From Pseudomonas furukawaii (GTDB taxonomy: Bacteria > Pseudomonadota > Gammaproteobacteria > Pseudomonadales > Pseudomonadaceae), in contig NZ_AP014862.1 in NCBI RefSeq assembly GCF_002355475.1, positions 5,518,001 through 5,582,000 of the forward strand: a stretch of DNA of 64,000 bases, given 5' to 3'. Shown piece by piece: positions 42,020-50,346 of the stretch (position 1 is the first letter of the stretch; each line of letters begins with the position of its first letter). Position numbers and translations under genes: made by a program. Below the pieces are notes generated by a model, which was not told where the DNA came from, ran no database searches, and saw only the letters and a program-made list of their open reading frames with translations.

Positions 42020-42286
42020 CTACCGCAACTGACTGTCCTTGCTCCCCCGCCGGTTGTACCCGGTGTAGGCGGCCTGTTCGCGGTCGTGTTCGGCCTGGCA
42101 GTTGACGCACAGGCGCACGCCGGGGACGGCCTGGCGGCGGGCTTCGGGAATGACGGCATCGCATTCCTCGCAGTGCGTCAGGCTCTCGCCCTTGGGCAAC
42201 TGGCTGCGCGCCCGCGCGATGGCGTCCTCGATGGTGCTGTCGATCTGTTCCTGGACCGCGCCGTCGCCGGCCCATCCGCTTGCCAT
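42020..42286 (-). CDS. DksA/TraR C4-type zinc finger protein (YbiI-like)
   Basis: The 88-residue protein has a C4 zinc finger (Cys39, Cys42, Cys60, Cys63) within 'HCEECDAVIPEARR' and 'RLCVNCQAEHD', preceded by a short helix. It is the small YbiI-like class that lacks the long coiled-coil of DksA, so direct insertion into the RNA polymerase channel is less certain. Function is unknown. It is a single minus-strand gene between the truncated toxin and oxaloacetate decarboxylase. Confidence 0.85.
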   Translation of the reverse strand: MASGWAGDGAVQEQIDSTIEDAIARARSQLPKGESLTHCEECDAVIPEARRQAVPGVRLCVNCQAEHDREQAAYTGYNRRGSKDSQLR

Positions 42287-42395
42287 GCTGGCCTCCTGAT
42301 CGGATCAAGACTCACATGACATCGATTTGGGGTCAGGGCCGGGGCTTTTGCAAGGGGCGGGGTCGGCGGGCGACAAGCGGAGGTCGGCCTGGGGC

Positions 42396-43262
42396 CTACT
42401 CCTTCACGTTCATGAAGGCCTCGGCCCAGACGATGTAGTCCTCGGGCTGGGTGTACTTGTGGGTCAGTTCGGTGGCGGTGAGTTCTTCGCCGGTGGCGAC
42501 CTGGCGCTGGTCGCGCAGGCAGTCGTAGGTGGCCTTGATGGCGGCGAAGTAGGCGGCGTGGCCGTTGACCACGATGCGTACGCCGAGGCGGGCGAGGCGT
42601 TCGTTGTCGCGCAGCTTGGGGTTGCCATAGGTGACCAGCACCAGCGGCACGTTGAGGTGCTCGGCGATGGCTTCCAGGTGTTCGAAGTCGGCCACGCCCA
42701 CCATGCAGATACCGTCGGCGCCGGCCGCTTCGTAGGCCTTGGTGCGCTTGATCACTTCGTCGGTGCTGAGCACACCGGCGTGGGTCCGGGCGATGATGGC
42801 CAGGTCCGGGTCGACTCGGGCCTCCAGGGCCGCGCGGATCTTGCCGACGCCTTCCTCGACGCTGATCAGGTCGGTGGATTTGCGGCCGAACTGGGCCGGC
42901 AGCAGGGTGTCCTCGATGGTCAGCGCGGCGATGCCGGCGCGCTCCAGTTCGACCACGGTGCGCATCACGTTGAGGGCGTTGCCGTAGCCGTGGTCCGCGT
43001 CCGCGATCACCGGCAGGCGCGACACGCGGCCGATGCGGGTGGCCTGTTCGACGAACTCGCTGAGGGTGATGAGCGCGAAGTCCGGCGCGGCCAGCACCTG
43101 GAGGGAGGCCACCGAGCCGCCGAGGATGCCCACTTCGAAGCCGAGGTCGGCGGCGATGCGGGCGGACATGGGGTCGAACACCGAAGCGGTGTGGAAGCAG
43201 GAATCCGAGTCCAGCAACGCACGAAAGGCCGTGCGCAACTCGTGGTGAGAAGCTCTTTGCAT
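42396..43262 (-). CDS. oxaloacetate decarboxylase (PEP mutase/isocitrate lyase superfamily)
   Basis: The 288-residue protein is the homologue of P. aeruginosa PA4872, a Mg-dependent oxaloacetate decarboxylase giving pyruvate and CO2. Visible are the barrel motif '[11 protein letters not shown]' with its metal-binding Asp, '[13 protein letters not shown]', 'IIARTHAGV' and His235 in 'VVNGHAAYF', the residue reported to set the specificity of PA4872. The start at 43262 gives the family N-terminus '[14 protein letters not shown]'. It is monocistronic. Confidence 0.92.
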   Translation of the reverse strand: MQRASHHELRTAFRALLDSDSCFHTASVFDPMSARIAADLGFEVGILGGSVASLQVLAAPDFALITLSEFVEQATRIGRVSRLPVIADADHGYGNALNVMRTVVELERAGIAALTIEDTLLPAQFGRKSTDLISVEEGVGKIRAALEARVDPDLAIIARTHAGVLSTDEVIKRTKAYEAAGADGICMVGVADFEHLEAIAEHLNVPLVLVTYGNPKLRDNERLARLGVRIVVNGHAAYFAAIKATYDCLRDQRQVATGEELTATELTHKYTQPEDYIVWAEAFMNVKE

Positions 43263-43531
43263 AAAGGCACCCGATATCAGTGGGGGTCAGGATGGGCCGA
43301 TTCCCTAACTCTGGAACCGGAACCCCCGTTTTTCCATTGTCAGACGGCGCCCATTTTAAGGGTTCACCCTTTCAAGGTGCTTGCCAAAACCCGCAAAAAG
43401 CGTCCGGGGGCCAAGAAAACGTCTCGAGCGGACGAGTGCGCCATCGAGGATGTCTTGATGCCCAACAGCGGGAACCGCCAGGCCGGAAGGGTTAGACTGA
43501 CCGCCCCCCGGCACTTCGATTCCGCCCTCCG

Positions 43532-43972
43532 TTGACCTTCTTCACCGCCTACGCCGCCCTCTTCCTCTCCGCCTTCGGCGCCGCCACCCTGCTGCCCCTG
43601 CAATCCGAGGCGGTGCTGGTCGGCCTGCTGCTGGCCAAGGCCCAGCCCGCCTGGGCGCTGGTGGCCGTGGCCACCTTCGGCAATGTGCTGGGCTCCCTGG
43701 TGAACTGGTGCCTGGGGCGCTATGTGGAGCACTTCCGCGAGCGCCGCTGGTTCCCGGTGAAGCCGGCGCAGATGGAGAAGGCCCAGCGCTTCTACCACCG
43801 CTACGGACGCGTGTCGCTGCTGCTGTCCTGGATGCCGGTGATCGGCGATCCGCTGACCCTGGTGGCGGGGGTGATGCGGGAATCCTTCTGGGTGTTCCTG
43901 GGGCTGGTGATACTGGCCAAGGCCGGGCGTTACCTGGTGCTGGCGGCGCTGACGCTGGGGTGGATGGGCTGA
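43532..43972 (+). CDS. YqaA family inner-membrane protein
   Basis: The 146-residue protein is a small SNARE-associated/DedA-like membrane protein of the YqaA group, with helices at about 3-22, 36-60, 95-115 and 122-142 and the conserved 'FGNVLGSLVNWCLGRYVEHF' and 'LLLSWMPVIGDPLTLVAG'. The frame has no ATG at its start; TTG at 43532 is the first usable codon and no strong ribosome site is seen, so the start is uncertain. Function is unknown, perhaps in lipid or membrane homeostasis like DedA proteins. Confidence 0.82.
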   Translation: MTFFTAYAALFLSAFGAATLLPLQSEAVLVGLLLAKAQPAWALVAVATFGNVLGSLVNWCLGRYVEHFRERRWFPVKPAQMEKAQRFYHRYGRVSLLLSWMPVIGDPLTLVAGVMRESFWVFLGLVILAKAGRYLVLAALTLGWMG

Positions 43973-44004
43973 ACGAGCCAACGCATTCTCGGCGGAGCTC
44001 GCTC

Positions 44005-44031
44005 GATGGGTATCGCTCCGCTCCACCCATC
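44005..44031. repeat. GATGGGT/ACCCATC palindrome
   Basis: GATGGGT (44005-44011) and ACCCATC (44025-44031) form a 7-base stem in the gap after the YqaA gene. It is a short member of the same family as 38365-38444. Confidence 0.55.
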
Positions 44032-44096
44032 CCAGGGGCGGCGAGGTGCCGGCGAAGCGCCTACGCTTTCCGGGTCGCTGACTGGAGGCTCACGCC

Positions 44097-44450
44097 ATGA
44101 GAAAGCTCGCCCTGCTCGTCGCCTTCTTCGCCCTGGTGCTCGGGGCCACCGCCGCCTTCGCCCACCACGGCTGGAGCGCCTACGACGCCGACCAGACCCT
44201 GACCATCGAGGCGCCGGTCAAGACGCTCTCGTACCGCAACCCCCACGCCCACATCACCATCGACTACCAGGGCCGCGAGTGGCACGTGGTCCTCGCCCCC
44301 ATCAGCCGCATGGCGGCCCGTGGACTGCCGGAAGCCGACCTGATGCCCGGCAAGCGCATCACCCTGGTCGGCTACCCGCGCAAGGACGGCACGGCGGAGA
44401 TCCGCGCCGAACGGGTGATGGTCGACGGCCGCACCGTGGAGCTGCGCTGA
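44097..44450 (+). CDS. DUF6152 family periplasmic protein
   Basis: The 117-residue protein has a signal peptide (cleavage about after 'AAFA', residue 21) followed by 'HHGWSAYDADQTLTIEAPV', the His-His-Gly-Trp start that defines this small domain, and an OB-like strand pattern ending 'VMVDGRTVELR'. It probably acts in the periplasm; the two His could bind a metal. The next gene, a membrane protein, begins nine bases later, and the two seem to form a functional pair. Confidence 0.8.
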   Translation: MRKLALLVAFFALVLGATAAFAHHGWSAYDADQTLTIEAPVKTLSYRNPHAHITIDYQGREWHVVLAPISRMAARGLPEADLMPGKRITLVGYPRKDGTAEIRAERVMVDGRTVELR

Positions 44451-44459
44451 GCCACGGCC

Positions 44460-44942
44460 GTGGACTGGCTGCTGCCCTGGGCCCAGCGCCTGGAGGCCTC
44501 CGCTTTCGGGGAGCTGATGCGGACGTCCACGCTGCTCTACCCGGCCGCCAACCTGCTGCACCTGGCCGGGCTGGTGATGCTGCTGGGCACCATGGTGCTG
44601 CTGGATCTGCGGCTGCTGGGCCTGGCCCGGGAGATTCCCGTGGACGCCGCCTCGCGCCGCCTGACCCCCATCGGCATCGCCGGGCTGGCGCTGCTGCTGA
44701 TCACCGGTTTCGGCCTGTTCGCCGCCGACGCGGGCCCGCTGCTCGGTAACGCGCTCCTGCAACTGAAGCTGCTGCTGGTGGCGCTGGGCATCGGCAATGC
44801 GTTGCTGTTCCGCGCCCTGTGGGCGGCGCGGCTGGCGGACTGGGACCGACGCCCTCCCCTCCTGGGGCGACTGCAGGTGGCGTCGTCGATCCTGATCTGG
44901 TGCGGGGTGATGTCGGCGGGGCGGCTGCTGGCCTATGTCTGA
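44460..44942 (+). CDS. DUF6644-like inner-membrane protein
   Basis: The 160-residue protein has four predicted membrane helices (about 30-52, 68-88, 95-118, 135-156) and an early 'LYPAANLLHLAGLVMLLGT' with His in a helix. It begins with GTG nine bases after the DUF6152 gene. Similar membrane proteins often follow DUF6152 genes; a role in metal or haem handling is possible but unsupported. Function unknown. Confidence 0.75.
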   Translation: MDWLLPWAQRLEASAFGELMRTSTLLYPAANLLHLAGLVMLLGTMVLLDLRLLGLAREIPVDAASRRLTPIGIAGLALLLITGFGLFAADAGPLLGNALLQLKLLLVALGIGNALLFRALWAARLADWDRRPPLLGRLQVASSILIWCGVMSAGRLLAYV

Positions 44943-45034
44943 GCCGCCCGGTGGCGCCGCCACGACGAATTGCGCTGACCCGTCCGATGCGCTCGCGTAA
45001 ACTGCGCGGCCGTTTTTTCCCGGAACCCCGCGAC

Positions 45035-46300
45035 ATGAGCAACGCCCTCCCCGCCCAGGCCCTGGGCATCGACTTCGGCACCTCCAACTCCACCGTCGGC
45101 TGGTGGCGCCCGGACACCGAACCGCTGATCGCCCTGGAGGACGACAAGGTCACCCTGCCCTCGGTGGTCTTCTTCAACACCGAGGAGCGTCGCCCGGCCT
45201 ACGGCCGCCAGGCGCTGCACGAGTACCTGGAGGGCTACGAGGGGCGCCTGATGCGCTCGCTGAAGAGCCTGCTGGGCTCGCCCCTGCTCAAGAGCGAGAC
45301 CACGGTGCTGGGCAGTGCGCTGCCGTTCAAGGACCTGCTGGGGCTGTTCATCGGCGAGCTGAAGAAGCGCGCCGAAGCGAGCGCCGGACAGGGCTTCGAC
45401 CAGGTGGTGCTGGGTCGTCCGGTGTTCTTCGTGGATGACGATGCCGAGGCCGACCGCGAAGCCCAGGACACCCTGGTGGCGGTGGCCAACAAGCTCGGCT
45501 TCAAGGAGGTGTCCTTCCAGTACGAGCCCATCGCCGCGGCCTTCGACTACGAGCGGAACATCCAGCGCGAAGAGCTGGTGCTGATCGTCGACATCGGCGG
45601 CGGTACCTCGGACTTTTCCCTGGTGCGGCTGTCGCCGGAGCGCCGCGACCTGGCCGACCGCCAGGCCGACATCCTGGCCACCGGCGGCGTGCATATCGGC
45701 GGGACCGACTTCGACAAGCAGCTCAGCCTGCAGGGCGTGATGCCGCTGTTCGGCTACGGCAGCCGGATGAAGAGCGAGGCGCCGATGCCCACCAGCTTCC
45801 ACCTGAACCTGGCCACCTGGCACACCATCAACGCGGTGTACGCGCAGAAATCCCGGCTGGCGCTGAAGAACATGCGCTACGACATCGTCGACACCACCGG
45901 CATCGACCGCCTGTTCAGCCTGATCGAGCAGCGCGCCGGCCACTGGCTGGCCATGGAAGTGGAAGAGAGCAAGATCGTCCTGACCGAAGCCGACAGCCGC
46001 CGCATCGACCTGGCCCGCGTCGAGCCCGGCCTCGCCGTGGACCTGAGCCGTCCGCTGTTCGAGGACGCCATCGACGACCTGCTGGTGCGCATCCGTGCCA
46101 GCGTCACCAGCCTGCTGGAGCAAGCCGGCCTCCAGGCGGACCAGGTGGATACCCTGTTCTTCACCGGGGGCTCCAGCGGCATCCCGGCCCTGCGCTCGAG
46201 CGTGGCGGCCATGCTGCCCAACGCCCGCCTGGTGGAAGGCCACCTGTTCGGCAGCATCGGCAGCGGCCTGGCCATCGAGGCGAAGAAACGCTACGGCTGA
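45035..46300 (+). CDS. Hsp70-family chaperone, YegD-like
   Basis: The 421-residue protein is an Hsp70 actin-like ATPase without the usual substrate-binding and lid domains, as in YegD. Phosphate-1 'GIDFGTSNSTVG', phosphate-2 'VDIGGGTSDFSL' and adenosine 'FFTGGSSGIPALR' motifs are intact, so it should bind and hydrolyse ATP. Its clients are unknown. The start at 45035 opens with 'MSNALPAQALGIDFG'; longer in-frame starts overlap the preceding membrane protein. Confidence 0.9.
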   Translation: MSNALPAQALGIDFGTSNSTVGWWRPDTEPLIALEDDKVTLPSVVFFNTEERRPAYGRQALHEYLEGYEGRLMRSLKSLLGSPLLKSETTVLGSALPFKDLLGLFIGELKKRAEASAGQGFDQVVLGRPVFFVDDDAEADREAQDTLVAVANKLGFKEVSFQYEPIAAAFDYERNIQREELVLIVDIGGGTSDFSLVRLSPERRDLADRQADILATGGVHIGGTDFDKQLSLQGVMPLFGYGSRMKSEAPMPTSFHLNLATWHTINAVYAQKSRLALKNMRYDIVDTTGIDRLFSLIEQRAGHWLAMEVEESKIVLTEADSRRIDLARVEPGLAVDLSRPLFEDAIDDLLVRIRASVTSLLEQAGLQADQVDTLFFTGGSSGIPALRSSVAAMLPNARLVEGHLFGSIGSGLAIEAKKRYG

Positions 46301-46404
46301 CCGTTCATCGGCAAAGCGGCCCGGCCCTCACGGCCGGGCCCGACCAACGGTCTAGGCTCTTTCCCATCGCGGGGCTTCCCCGCGCCAGACAGGGATATGC
46401 CGAC

Positions 46405-46764
46405 ATGAAATCGCACGCGCTGATCCTGGGCTGTGCCCTGGCCACCCTGGCCGGGTGCGCCGGCAAGATGGAAAACCCCACGGACTTCTACACCTACCGC
46501 GACCAGCCGCTGGTCAAGCAGGTGGAAGACGGCATGACCGAGAAACAGGTCCTGGCCATCGGCGGCCCTCCCTCCTCCTCGATGCGTCGGAGGGTGAACG
46601 CCGGGATCTGCAACAACTACGTCCTGAATCAGGATGGCCACCAGCAGGTCTACCACGTCAGCTTCGATGGAAGCGGCCGGGTAGAGGAAAAGGGCTTCAT
46701 GACCTGCGAGCAGCGGGAGCAGGTGGAGCGGGAGAAGGCGAGGGAGTCCAGCGGCGGCTACTGA
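46405..46764 (+). CDS. osmE: OsmE-like outer-membrane lipoprotein
   Basis: The 119-residue protein has a lipoprotein signal with lipobox 'LAGC' (Cys18), then an SmpA/OmlA-like (BamE-like) domain: 'NPTDFYTYRDQPLVKQVEDGMTEKQVLAIGGPPSS' pattern around residues 24-58 and 'GICNNYVLNQDGHQQVYHVSF'. The family is osmotically inducible in enteric bacteria. A close paralogue lies 221 bases downstream. The ATG follows ACAGGGAT. Confidence 0.87.
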   Translation: MKSHALILGCALATLAGCAGKMENPTDFYTYRDQPLVKQVEDGMTEKQVLAIGGPPSSSMRRRVNAGICNNYVLNQDGHQQVYHVSFDGSGRVEEKGFMTCEQREQVEREKARESSGGY

Positions 46765-46985
46765 GCCAGCCGATGGCGCATCTCCCGCCGCGCCATCAGT
46801 TCACCATCGACTCCGCCGAGCCCCCGTGGACCGGGGGCTCCAGCCGATTCCCGGGCCATTCGCCAGCTACTGGCGCAATGCCGTCCATCGCCTGGTTCAC
46901 ATCCTGACATTTCGCCGCGAACTCTGGCCGCGTTCCCGTGTTCCAACCGCAGTGATTCAACTGCGTTAACCCACGAGGACCCCGG

Positions 46986-47324
46986 ATGTACAAGCGAGCG
47001 CTTGTCACGGCTTGCGCCCTGGCATCGTTGGCGGGCTGCGCCAGCAAGATCGAAAACCCGACCGACTACATCACCTTCCATGACCAGCCCCTGGTGCGGG
47101 ACGTGGAGCCCGGCATGAGCCGGCAGCAGGTGCTGATCATCGGCGGCCGTCCCTCGTCCATCGTCCAGCGCAGCGTGCACCCCGGCTCCTGCAACAACTA
47201 CATCCTCAACGAGAAGGGCCACCAGCAGCCCTATCACATCAGCTTCGACAGCAGCGGTCGTGTCCGCCACAAGGGTTTCATGACCTGCGGCCAGCGCGAA
47301 CAGGCGGAGCGCGAACAGCTCTAG
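46986..47324 (+). CDS. second OsmE-like lipoprotein
   Basis: The 112-residue paralogue of the previous gene has lipobox 'LAGC' (Cys18) and the same domain: 'NPTDYITFHDQPLVRDVEPG', 'GSCNNYILNEKGHQQPYHIS' and the shared C-terminal 'GFMTCGQREQAERE'. The two proteins are about 60% identical by eye, so this is a tandem duplication that has had time to diverge. ACGAGGA precedes the ATG. A separate promoter seems likely, as the 221-base gap is not transcriptionally tight. Confidence 0.87.
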   Translation: MYKRALVTACALASLAGCASKIENPTDYITFHDQPLVRDVEPGMSRQQVLIIGGRPSSIVQRSVHPGSCNNYILNEKGHQQPYHISFDSSGRVRHKGFMTCGQREQAEREQL

Positions 47325-47431
47325 AGGCGCCTGGCGAGGCAGCCGAGGCGAGGCGATAAAGCGCAGCTCGGGCCTGTCGAGCCTGCTTTCAACGCCGCGC
47401 CGGCAACCCCGGATAGCCTTTCAACCGCCTG

Positions 47432-49480
47432 CTAGCGCTTGTCCATCCGTTTCAGCAGGGACGCACAGGCATTGCCCTGCTCGCCGCCCCCCGCCGCTGG
47501 CGCCACCAGGGCCAGCAGTCCCGCCGCCGGAGCCACCGCCACCCCGAGGGCGAGCATGCCGGCCCCACGTACCACCAGCGGCACCGTCTGCACCCCGGCC
47601 TCGGGATGCTTGAACGTCCCTCGGACGTAGAGCGGCGAGCGCAGGGAGAACACCCGCAGCCCCTTGGCATCCGGCGTGATCGACAGGTCCAGGCGTTCGT
47701 TGCGGAAGTTGGCCGTGCCGTCCACCTGGACCACCGCGTTCTCGGTGTCGAAGACGAACAGGCGCGGCGTCATCAGGCCGTCCTTGAGCCCCAGGTCCGC
47801 CGCCGCGCAATGGATCGCCACCTCATCGTCGCCGAACAGCCGGCCCATCAGGTAATTCCCCAGGTTGAGGCCCGCGATCTCCAGCAGGTTGCGGCTGATG
47901 GTGCCGTCGTTCACCAGCACCTGCACATCGCCATTGGCCGAGCCCAGCAGGGCCGCCACGGAATTGCCGCTTCCGCGGATATCCGCCTTGCCATTCAGTT
48001 CGCCGAAGCTGTTGCCCATGGCCTGGACCCTGGGAAAGAGCGCTTTCAGCTTGAAGCGCCGGGCATCCAGGCGTGCCTGGCCACGCAACGGCACCTGGCG
48101 GCCATCCAGCAGCAGGACGGCGTCCAGGACGCCGCCGGCCACGCCGAAACGCAGGGGCTCCAGGCGCAGTCGGCCATCCTCCAGCCGCACATGGGTGGAG
48201 AGGTCGGTGAGGGGCAGTTGCTCGCTGTGCTGGATGCGCTTGCCGCTGAATGACACGTCGGCATCCATGGCCCGCCAGCGGTCGGTGCGGAACACTTCCA
48301 CCGGCAGCACCTTGTCCGCCGGTTGCCGGCCTTCGGCGCCCCGGGCCTTCTGCGCGGCGTTGGAGTCGGCGCCAATCAGCGGCCCGAGGTCCACCAGCCG
48401 CAGTCGCTCCGAGGTCAGCGAGCCGGAGAGCCGTGGCCGGGGCTGGCCGGCGACGAAGCGGAGGTCGCCCCGGATATCGCTGCCGCCGATACGGCCATTG
48501 AAGCCCTGGTAGCGGAACTCGGCGCCACCGGGTTCCCGCAGCTTCGCCACCAATCGGCCGTCGGTGGAATAGGCCGGCGTGTCCGGCAGGGTCACGCCGG
48601 TGAGCGGATAGAGCTGGGACAGGCTCGGGCCGGACAGCTGCAGGCGCAGGTCCAGGGCGCCGAGTCGGCGCGGATCGGTCAGGGTGCCGAGGACGGCGAT
48701 GCGGGTTCCGCCGGCACGCACCTCGGCCTGCAGGGGCAAGGGCAGATCGGCGTTCTGCAGCGCCAGCAGCCCGCCCAGCTTGCCGCTGCCTTCCAGGGGC
48801 TGGCCCTGGTAGCGCCCCTTGGCGCGCCAGGCGAAGGCGTAGTCCTGGGCGCTGACGGTGGCGGGCCGCACGCCCTTGGCCGGGAGCAGATCGCCGAAGG
48901 GAATGGGCTTGCCCAGGGGATCGACCTGGATATCCAGGCGGGTACCGCCCAGGGCGTCGTCCACCTTCACCCTCCCCTTGTCGAAGCCGATGGTGCCGAT
49001 GTCCAGGCTCCAGCCCGAGGGCCGCTCCCCGGCGCCGGGGTCGGCCGGCAACTCGAAGCTCCAGTTGTTGCGGCCATCGGCCATTCGCCGGACCTCCACC
49101 TCGGGACCGGCGAGGTCGATGCGCGGGATGCTCAACTGGCGCCACAGCAGGGGCAGGGGGTCGACGCGGAACGCCACCCGCTGCAGGCGGACGAAATCCC
49201 CGCCCTTGGCCCACCCGGGATTGCCCAGGCGCAGCCCTTGCGCCACGAAACGGGGCCCGGGCACCCAGGCGCGCCAACCGCCTTCCCCGGTTTCCCGCTG
49301 CCAGCTCAGGCGCAGGTCGCCCTCGATGGCGAACGGACGCCCCAGCTCCGCCGAAACCCGCTCATTGAGGGCCGGCCGGATGCGATTCCAGTCGAAGGTA
49401 TCCACCAGCACCAGCAGGGCCGCCAGCAGCAGCACCAGGGCCACCAGCGACCTGGCCAGGATGCGAAGACCTCGTGTCAT
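47432..49480 (-). CDS. AsmA family protein
   Basis: The 682-residue protein has one N-terminal membrane helix (about 8-27) and a long beta-rich periplasmic body of the AsmA type: 'FDWNRIRPALNERVSAELGR' near the start and, toward the end, 'GSGNSVAALLGSANGDVQVL' and 'VQVDGTANFRNERLDLSITP'. AsmA-like proteins are proposed to bridge the inner and outer membrane for phospholipid transport. The start at 49480 puts 'MTRGLRILARS' before the helix. It runs opposite to its neighbours. Confidence 0.9.
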   Translation of the reverse strand: MTRGLRILARSLVALVLLLAALLVLVDTFDWNRIRPALNERVSAELGRPFAIEGDLRLSWQRETGEGGWRAWVPGPRFVAQGLRLGNPGWAKGGDFVRLQRVAFRVDPLPLLWRQLSIPRIDLAGPEVEVRRMADGRNNWSFELPADPGAGERPSGWSLDIGTIGFDKGRVKVDDALGGTRLDIQVDPLGKPIPFGDLLPAKGVRPATVSAQDYAFAWRAKGRYQGQPLEGSGKLGGLLALQNADLPLPLQAEVRAGGTRIAVLGTLTDPRRLGALDLRLQLSGPSLSQLYPLTGVTLPDTPAYSTDGRLVAKLREPGGAEFRYQGFNGRIGGSDIRGDLRFVAGQPRPRLSGSLTSERLRLVDLGPLIGADSNAAQKARGAEGRQPADKVLPVEVFRTDRWRAMDADVSFSGKRIQHSEQLPLTDLSTHVRLEDGRLRLEPLRFGVAGGVLDAVLLLDGRQVPLRGQARLDARRFKLKALFPRVQAMGNSFGELNGKADIRGSGNSVAALLGSANGDVQVLVNDGTISRNLLEIAGLNLGNYLMGRLFGDDEVAIHCAAADLGLKDGLMTPRLFVFDTENAVVQVDGTANFRNERLDLSITPDAKGLRVFSLRSPLYVRGTFKHPEAGVQTVPLVVRGAGMLALGVAVAPAAGLLALVAPAAGGGEQGNACASLLKRMDKR

Positions 49481-49618
49481 GTGCCTCTCCCCTTTTCCCA
49501 CGACCGCCCCTTCGGCGTGCCCTGTTGTCCATGAGCTATCGACCCTGAATCCCTCGGGGATGCTCCCTATATAGTTCGGAGGCCTCGCTTACAAAGGCCC
49601 AAGAAAGGACGCAAGACC

Positions 49619-49648
49619 TTGATTATAAAGGCTTTCTACAACTATCAA
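49619..49648 (+). promoter_or_regulatory. possible promoter of the 13-residue-repeat gene
   Basis: TTGATT (49619-49624) and TATCAA (49643-49648) with an 18-base spacer lie in an AT-rich stretch (about 49555-49690) unlike its surroundings. It would give a ~100-base untranslated leader before the gene at 49753. Confidence 0.3.
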
Positions 49649-49752
49649 CGGCGTCGATGCGCTCTATCGCGAGTGTTCACTTTTTAATCGACAGGCCGTC
49701 CGTAAGATTGACTCCGTACCCAGTTTCCAGCCCCCCAAGAGGAGCCCAGAAC

Positions 49753-50202
49753 ATGAAAACCCAAGCCTTCGCCGCCCTGATCTTCACCGCCCTGACCAGC
49801 ACCGCTTTCGCCCTGCCGGCGGACTCGCAACCCATCCTGGGCGAGTACAAGGAAAGCACCTCCATCCAGGTCAACGAGCCGGTCGCAGCCGAAGGCGGCT
49901 TCATGGTCCTGGATCGCGTCGCCGAAGGCGGTTCCGACCGCACCGGTGCCCACCGCATCGCCGAAGGTGGCTCCGATCGCACCGGTGCCCACCGCATCGC
50001 CGAAGGTGGCTCCGACCGCACCGGCGCCAACCGCATCGCCGAAGGCGGCTCAGATCGCGCCGGTGCCAACCGCATCGCCGAAGGCGGTTCCGACCGCACC
50101 GGTGCCCACCGCATCGCCGAAGGCGGCTCCGACCGCACCGGTGCCCACCGCATCGCCGAAGGCGGCTCCGACCGTCTGCTGCAGGCCCAACGCGTCAGCT
50201 GA
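49753..50202 (+). CDS. secreted protein with 13-residue tandem repeats
   Basis: The 149-residue protein has a clear signal peptide (cleavage near 'AFALPAD', residues 20-22), a ~33-residue spacer and then six complete and one partial copy of R-I/V-A-E-G-G-S-D-R-T-G-A-H/N from residue 55, ending 'LLQAQRVS'. Each copy is 39 bases. The repeat is hydrophilic, glycine-rich and nearly invariant (only T/A and H/N changes), so it is probably an extended or low-order repetitive structure in the periplasm or outside the cell. AAGAGGAG lies well placed before the ATG. I do not know its function; similar short Pseudomonas proteins have been labelled 'phage infection protein' without clear reason. Confidence 0.8.
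   Translation: MKTQAFAALIFTALTSTAFALPADSQPILGEYKESTSIQVNEPVAAEGGFMVLDRVAEGGSDRTGAHRIAEGGSDRTGAHRIAEGGSDRTGANRIAEGGSDRAGANRIAEGGSDRTGAHRIAEGGSDRTGAHRIAEGGSDRLLQAQRVS
49915..50175 (+). repeat. 39-base tandem repeat array (coding)
   Basis: Units begin at 49915, 49954, 49993, 50032, 50071 and 50110, with a 27-base partial unit at 50149-50175. Nucleotide identity between units is high, with scattered third-position changes. Recombination or slippage between units could change copy number without shifting the frame. Confidence 0.9.
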
Positions 50203-50226
50203 GGGACCCTGGCGCTACAAACCCAG

Positions 50227-50256
50227 AGCCCGGCGGATGCCGGGCTTGTTGTTTGT
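50227..50256 (+). terminator. terminator after the repeat-protein gene
   Basis: AGCCCGGC (50227-50234) and GCCGGGCT (50239-50246) form an 8-base stem with a GGAT loop, followed by TGTTGTTTGT. It stands 24 bases after the stop and is a plausible intrinsic terminator. Confidence 0.75.
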
Positions 50257-50346
50257 GACGCTCGGACAGGCCCTGCGGATCGGGGTTCGACGCCCGCGAA
50301 GGCCATTTGCTAGAGTGCGCCGCACCCTCGCAATCGGCCGCGTCCC

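Noticed and set aside
42327-43535. Plus-strand open frame opposite the oxaloacetate decarboxylase gene
   Set aside because: Gly/Val/Asp-rich antisense translation without domains; the minus strand gives a full-length PA4872-type enzyme.
49915-50175. Regular 39-base repeats considered as a CRISPR array
   Set aside because: The units are adjacent with no spacers, keep one reading frame and encode a signal-peptide protein.
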